From Gordonibacter pamelaeae (lineage in GTDB: Bacteria; Actinomycetota; Coriobacteriia; Coriobacteriales; Eggerthellaceae): a DNA stretch of 64,000 bases. A model generated the notes under the pieces. The model was given only the letters and a program-made list of their open reading frames with translations. It was not told the DNA's origin and did not search any database. The translations under genes and the position numbers were made by a program. Below, piece after piece: positions 60,943 to 64,000 of the stretch (positions are counted from its first letter, which is position 1; every line of letters begins with the position of its first letter). The stretch lies in NCBI RefSeq assembly GCF_042665095.1, contig NZ_JBHTBV010000010.1. One strand, 5' to 3'.

Positions 60943-62093
60943 TCGCACGGAAGCTGACGGGGAACGCTGCCGTTGACGCCATCGCGACCATGGCCGTAAC
61001 GGGAAACGTCATACCCGCAACCTGGTACAAGACAATAACGACGCCATCGGGCAAGGCGGACCTGGTGGCGATCAACATCCTCTCGGACGTCCTCTACTGG
61101 TACCGTCCCAGAGAGGTGCGCGACGAATACACGGGCGACGTAATCGCTTACCAGAAGCGCTTCTCCTCGGACTACCTGCAGCGAAACTACGAGCAGCTCT
61201 CGGAGCACTTCGGGATCAGCAAGAGGCAGGCCAAGGATGCCGTCGTAAGGCTCGAAGAGCTTGGGGCCGTGAAGCGCATATTCCGCAACGTGGAGTGCGG
61301 GGCGGGCATGATGGGGAACGTGATGTTCATCGCGATCGACCCCAAGCGCATCGCGGAGCTCACCTACCCAGAGCAAAGCACATGCCCGGACCCTATGGCG
61401 AAAAAACGTCATAGCTATGACGGAGAATGCATCAATGCGGACACCCCTATGACGGAATTCCGCCATAGGTATGGCGAAAATTCGCCAGACATATACAAAG
61501 ATTACTCAGAGACTACTGAGAGATTATCTTCTGACCAACCAACCAGCCAGCCAGGAAAACTTTCTTGCGGCAAGGAGGATGGAGGGCTGGCGGAGACAAG
61601 CGACGAGTTCGAGAGCGCATGGGAAAAGGTCCCCCGCTCCAAGGCATCCCAGTGCGCTAAGGAGAAGGCCTGGAGGGTGTGGGGCGAAACGCTCGGATGC
61701 GAGGGGGTCGACGAGGACTTCCTTGCAAAGACCTATCGTCGCTACGTGATCCAGCAGGAAAACGCCGGCACGGAGCAGCGCTTCATCGCCACGTTGTCGA
61801 CCTGGCTGAAGCCCAACAGGCCCGTCGCAGGCTTGAGCTTGGAATCCGCCATCGCGAAACGGAGAAGCGAGCGCGCCCGAATCGAGCGGCAGAGGGCTGA
61901 AAGGGAGGTCGAGGCGCGGCGCCAGCAGGAAGAGGAGCGCATCAACAGGCTCGAGGCGGAGTGGCGCGAATCGGACCCCGTGGCACGTGAGCTCTGGGCG
62001 AAGGCCTGGGACTTCAGCGGCGGCTTCGATCATCTGAGCGATGCGATGGGCGATTACCGAGCCTATCGCGACGAGAAGCTCAAACCCGGTTAA
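60939..62093 (+). CDS. Replication initiator/replisome organiser-like protein
   Basis: A 384-residue protein. The N-terminal half holds a winged helix (YEQLSEHFGISKRQAKDAVVRLEELGAVKRIF), a design shared with replisome organisers of phages and conjugative elements. The middle (about 150-185) is low-complexity and coincides with a cluster of TATGRCGRA repeats in the DNA. The C-terminal half has a charged helical domain (RSERARIERQRAEREVEARRQQ) that may recruit helicase. ATG overlaps the mobC stop as ATGA. Autonomous replication of the excised circle is the likely role. Confidence 0.68.
   Translation: MIARKLTGNAAVDAIATMAVTGNVIPATWYKTITTPSGKADLVAINILSDVLYWYRPREVRDEYTGDVIAYQKRFSSDYLQRNYEQLSEHFGISKRQAKDAVVRLEELGAVKRIFRNVECGAGMMGNVMFIAIDPKRIAELTYPEQSTCPDPMAKKRHSYDGECINADTPMTEFRHRYGENSPDIYKDYSETTERLSSDQPTSQPGKLSCGKEDGGLAETSDEFESAWEKVPRSKASQCAKEKAWRVWGETLGCEGVDEDFLAKTYRRYVIQQENAGTEQRFIATLSTWLKPNRPVAGLSLESAIAKRRSERARIERQRAEREVEARRQQEEERINRLEAEWRESDPVARELWAKAWDFSGGFDHLSDAMGDYRAYRDEKLKPG
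61394..61482. repeat. Iteron-like repeats inside the replication gene
   Basis: Six copies of TATGRCGRA or its close variants, in both orientations: plus strand at 61394, 61416, 61448 and 61470; minus strand near 61405-61413 and 61459-61467. Two pairs form near-palindromes such as CCTATGACGG / CCGCCATAGG. Confidence 0.6.
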
Positions 62094-62095
62094 GT

Positions 62096-62122
62096 CTTAC
62101 TGGGACAAATTGTCCCAGTAAG
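62096..62122. repeat. 27-nt palindrome, copy 1 of the GGGACAA dyad
   Basis: 13-bp arms around a single A: CTTACTGGGACAA / TTGTCCCAGTAAG. Begins 3 nt after the replication gene stop, so it may also terminate that transcript. Confidence 0.7.
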
Positions 62123-62294
62123 CTTGCTGCGGTTGTCCGCCTTCGTCGAAAACAAACTGTCAACTGGTCTTTCATTTTTCACTGTCCTATGTATTGGGCA
62201 CCTGAAAACTCAGTTTTCTATAGAGTGCAGACAGTATTACTGTGCCCAGGCGCGGGTTCGGCCCACTGCCTCCCGATCGCGTTGCGCCCGCCCG

Positions 62295-62336
62295 ACCCGT
62301 CACCTCATGACGGATTCCCGTCGTCACGTGACGGGT
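62295..62336. repeat. Nested inverted repeats (ACCCGTCAC / GTGACGGGT)
   Basis: 9-bp arms 24 nt apart enclosing shorter dyads and a CGTCACGTGACG palindrome. Shape is compatible with a transfer origin or multi-protein operator. Confidence 0.45.
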
Positions 62337-62437
62337 TTCAACACAGACACGAAGCGCACCGTTACCCTTCCCAGCATCACCGGGCCTGAAGGGGCCGCGG
62401 CTACGGCGACTCGCAGCCGTGAGTGATGGAGGAAGCA

Positions 62438-62707
62438 ATGGAAGACTTAGACCCGATTACCAGGCAGTTTTTGGGAGTGATCAACAGCAGCAAGGAAAGA
62501 TGCGGCATGTCGACCACGGAATACGCCAGGAGACTCGGCATCAGCGACACCAACGCCGGGAAAAAGCTCAGGGGCGAGGTCACCCTCAGCGCCCTGGAGC
62601 TGATAAAGACCACCCACATGTTCTGCATCGACTTCAGGGAATACTTCTTCGTCTCCATCGACGACCTTCCAGAGCAGATTCACTCCCGCAGAAAACGACG
62701 GCCCTAG
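62438..62707 (+). CDS. Small helix-turn-helix-like protein of the element
   Basis: An 89-residue protein; STTEYARRLGISDTNAGKKLRGEVTLSALELIK reads as a Cro-like helix-turn-helix. ATG at 62438 follows GGAGGA at the right distance; two earlier in-frame starts overlap that site. It lies between the two copies of the GGGACAA dyad and is a candidate for the protein that binds them. Function not proven. Confidence 0.68.
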   Translation: MEDLDPITRQFLGVINSSKERCGMSTTEYARRLGISDTNAGKKLRGEVTLSALELIKTTHMFCIDFREYFFVSIDDLPEQIHSRRKRRP

Positions 62708-62710
62708 CAA

Positions 62711-62729
62711 CTGGGACAAATCGTCCCAG
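62711..62729. repeat. Copy 2 of the GGGACAA dyad
   Basis: CTGGGACAAATCGTCCCAG, identical to 62100-62118 at 18 of 19 positions; directly before the ribosome site of the 62747 gene. Confidence 0.7.
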
Positions 62730-62746
62730 CAGAGAAGGAGGGAAAC

Positions 62747-63337
62747 ATGCCAAGCGACTTCGGAGACGAATCCGGAGAGAAGCTGTTCGACTGGATGGTC
62801 CGCGTCGGGCAGGAAGCCGGGCAAGCGGCCATGAGCCACGGCGCCGCAAGGGTCTCCATGGCTTTCAGGAACTCCGTCGGCGAGATCGGCCGCGAAGGAG
62901 CCGCCCTTGCCAACCCCCAGCAGCCCGAGACGGCACCGGAATGGGCGAAGCTCAATCTCCACGAATTCAAGGAGCTACCCGAGTTCGAGACGATCAAGGA
63001 GGTAATCGACGGGAAGCTCGACCGAGAAGCACTGCAGCACGAGTTCTACGACGAAGGCGAGAAGTCGTTTCTGATATTCAGGGTCGACGACGCGCCCGAG
63101 GTTGCCCGCTGCTTCAACGAGTTGGCAGACGAGACCAACAGGGCCTGCAAGCGCGCCGAGCAGCAGCTCGCAAGGAAGCGCGGGCGCAAGGACCCGGACA
63201 AGGCAAAGCACGGAATCGACGATCCCGACAAGGAGCCCCTCCAGGACCGAGTCGAGGCATTCAAGAATTCCGCGGAACTCGCAGAGCGCGCACGCGGCAG
63301 GAGCCGCGAGGTAATCGACCAAGCGAGGGGCCGTTGA
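62747..63337 (+). CDS. Conjugation accessory protein, possibly PcfB/DUF3801-like
   Basis: A 196-residue protein that begins with a helical part (LFDWMVRVGQEAGQAAMSHG), has a compact middle domain (LHEFKELPEFETIKEVIDGKLDREALQHEF) and a basic C-terminal helix region. In Gram-positive elements a DUF3801/PcfB protein often precedes the coupling ATPase, as here; the match is by position and general shape only. The ATG follows GAAGGAGGG. Coupled to the next gene through TTGA. Confidence 0.68.
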   Translation: MPSDFGDESGEKLFDWMVRVGQEAGQAAMSHGAARVSMAFRNSVGEIGREGAALANPQQPETAPEWAKLNLHEFKELPEFETIKEVIDGKLDREALQHEFYDEGEKSFLIFRVDDAPEVARCFNELADETNRACKRAEQQLARKRGRKDPDKAKHGIDDPDKEPLQDRVEAFKNSAELAERARGRSREVIDQARGR

Positions 63338-64000
63338 CGCCCTTCGCAAGACATACCGTGGTGAAAATCGCCCTTCTCTCAGCCTGCGCCGCCCTCGCAA
63401 GCTTCGTTTTCGCAGGGAGCCTTCTCGCCCTTCCGGAAGGCTCCCTGGATCCCATCGAAGCCCTCGCGCAGCTGCCCGGCTGGATAGCGTGCGGCGGCAT
63501 AGAGCGCGCAAACGCGCTCGCGCCGCTGGCGGGCGTCCTCGCTGCCTGCGCGATCTGGGGAATCTGGGCCCACAGGGCACTTAGAGGCGGAACGTTCAGG
63601 CGCGGCGAAGAGCACGGCTCCTCCCGCTGGGGAACCGTCGACGAAGGCAAAGGGTTCATGAACCGGGACGACCCCTCGCTGAACATCCCCCTCACCAAGA
63701 ACATAGGAATCCCCGTCTCCAGGACAGAGTTCGACCTGGAGACCGATCGCAACCGAAACATCTGCGTCGTCGGCACTCCCGGCACGGGCAAGACCCGCAG
63801 CCACGTGCTGCCGCTGCTGATGCAGATGAACGCGAGCTACCTGGTGACCGACCCCAAGGGCACCCTCATCGGCTCCACAGGCTGGATGTTCCAGGCCGCA
63901 GGCTACAGGATCGTGAACTTCGACCTGGTCAGGATGGAGACCTCAAGCCATTACAACCCCTTGGCCTACGTGCGCACGGACGTGGACGTGCTCGCCATCG
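63334..64000 (+). CDS. VirD4/TraG-type conjugal coupling ATPase, N-terminal part
   Basis: The first 222 residues of a type IV coupling protein; the rest lies beyond the window. Two N-terminal membrane helices (LLSACAALASFVFAGSLLAL and a second near 70-90) precede the RecA-like domain with Walker A VVGTPGTGKT and the YLVTDPKGTLIG block. It brings relaxase-bound DNA to the transfer channel. A TTG at 63334 after GAGGGG is preferred; GTG at 63358 or 63361 is possible. Confidence 0.85.
   Translation, partial: MTPFARHTVVKIALLSACAALASFVFAGSLLALPEGSLDPIEALAQLPGWIACGGIERANALAPLAGVLAACAIWGIWAHRALRGGTFRRGEEHGSSRWGTVDEGKGFMNRDDPSLNIPLTKNIGIPVSRTEFDLETDRNRNICVVGTPGTGKTRSHVLPLLMQMNASYLVTDPKGTLIGSTGWMFQAAGYRIVNFDLVRMETSSHYNPLAYVRTDVDVLAI

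Larger units (their letters stand above)
62094..62437. other. Intergenic region with stacked inverted repeats; candidate control or transfer-origin region
   Basis: 344 nt without a gene. Left end carries the 27-nt palindrome at 62096. Further right lie GAAAAC/GTTTTC arms near 62195-62210, ACCCGTCAC/GTGACGGGT arms (62295, 62328), a perfect CGTCACGTGACG dyad at 62322-62333 and GACGG/CCCGTC arms inside. Confidence 0.45.
58138..64000. mobile_element. Integrative conjugative element, left part, inserted at the 3' end of guaA
   Basis: Begins after the guaA stop and runs off the right edge. It contains a repressor, an excisionase-like gene, a tyrosine integrase, a MobC-like protein, a replication initiator, small accessory genes and a VirD4/TraG coupling ATPase. 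Composition and intergenic AT content differ from the chromosome to the left. The left attachment core should lie in the last codons of guaA; the right copy is outside the window. No relaxase or VirB4 is seen yet, as expected for a partial view. Confidence 0.85.

Noticed and set aside
1..64000. CRISPR arrays, rRNA and tRNA genes
   Set aside because: No regularly spaced repeats and no recognisable tRNA or rRNA sequence were found on either strand by reading.
58138..64000. Element as a prophage
   Set aside because: Integrase and repressor would fit, but the MobC-like protein and VirD4/TraG coupling ATPase indicate conjugation, and no phage structural gene is seen.

Overview
The window reads as part of a high-GC Actinobacteriota chromosome, most likely a gut member of the Coriobacteriia (Eggerthella/Gordonibacter relatives). 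The reasons are strongly GC-biased coding, several DMSO-reductase-family molybdopterin enzymes paired with small ferredoxin-like subunits and MFS carriers, and LuxR-type regulators whose DNA-binding domain sits behind a long multi-pass membrane domain. The lineage call is an inference from gene content; no rRNA or tRNA gene is visible.

Layout. Positions 1-11400 hold three cytosolic molybdoenzyme systems: a partial one at the left edge, one at 3042-5920 with two MFS carriers, and a divergent one at 8172-11318. A frameshifted membrane LuxR gene lies between the last two. Positions 11434-16621 form a corrinoid methyl-transfer module: two UroD-fold methyltransferases, a frameshifted corrinoid protein, a RACo-like activator and a DUF2284 protein. 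Positions 16798-36215 are mostly housekeeping: tig, an ABC exporter with a coiled-coil permease, rpsL-rpsG-fusA-rpsJ-rplC-rplD-rplW, a toxin-antitoxin pair, an M20 peptidase, a CBS-type pyrophosphatase, one-chain serine dehydratase and an FKBP isomerase. A radical SAM gene follows at 36309.

Positions 37715-47337 hold a fourth molybdoenzyme system with its own small proteins, an aromatic-acid-type MFS carrier and a second membrane LuxR regulator. In this system every Cys of the usual Fe-S site in the catalytic subunit, and eight of nine in the ferredoxin-like subunit, has been replaced. Positions 47432-58137 return to core genes: DegV, PcrA helicase, Na/Pi cotransporter, chorismate mutase plus DAHP synthase, UppP, a PD-(D/E)XK-like protein and GuaA.

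From the 3' end of guaA to the right edge lies the left part of an integrative conjugative element: repressor, excisionase-like protein, tyrosine integrase, MobC-like protein, replication initiator, small proteins and a VirD4/TraG coupling protein cut by the window end. The repressor region carries five copies of an 18-bp operator, TGATACR-N4-YGTATCA. The likely biology is anaerobic processing of plant or host small molecules: carriers import aromatic substrates, corrinoid enzymes may remove methyl groups, molybdoenzymes reduce or rearrange the rings, and membrane LuxR proteins control each cluster. Substrates cannot be read from sequence.
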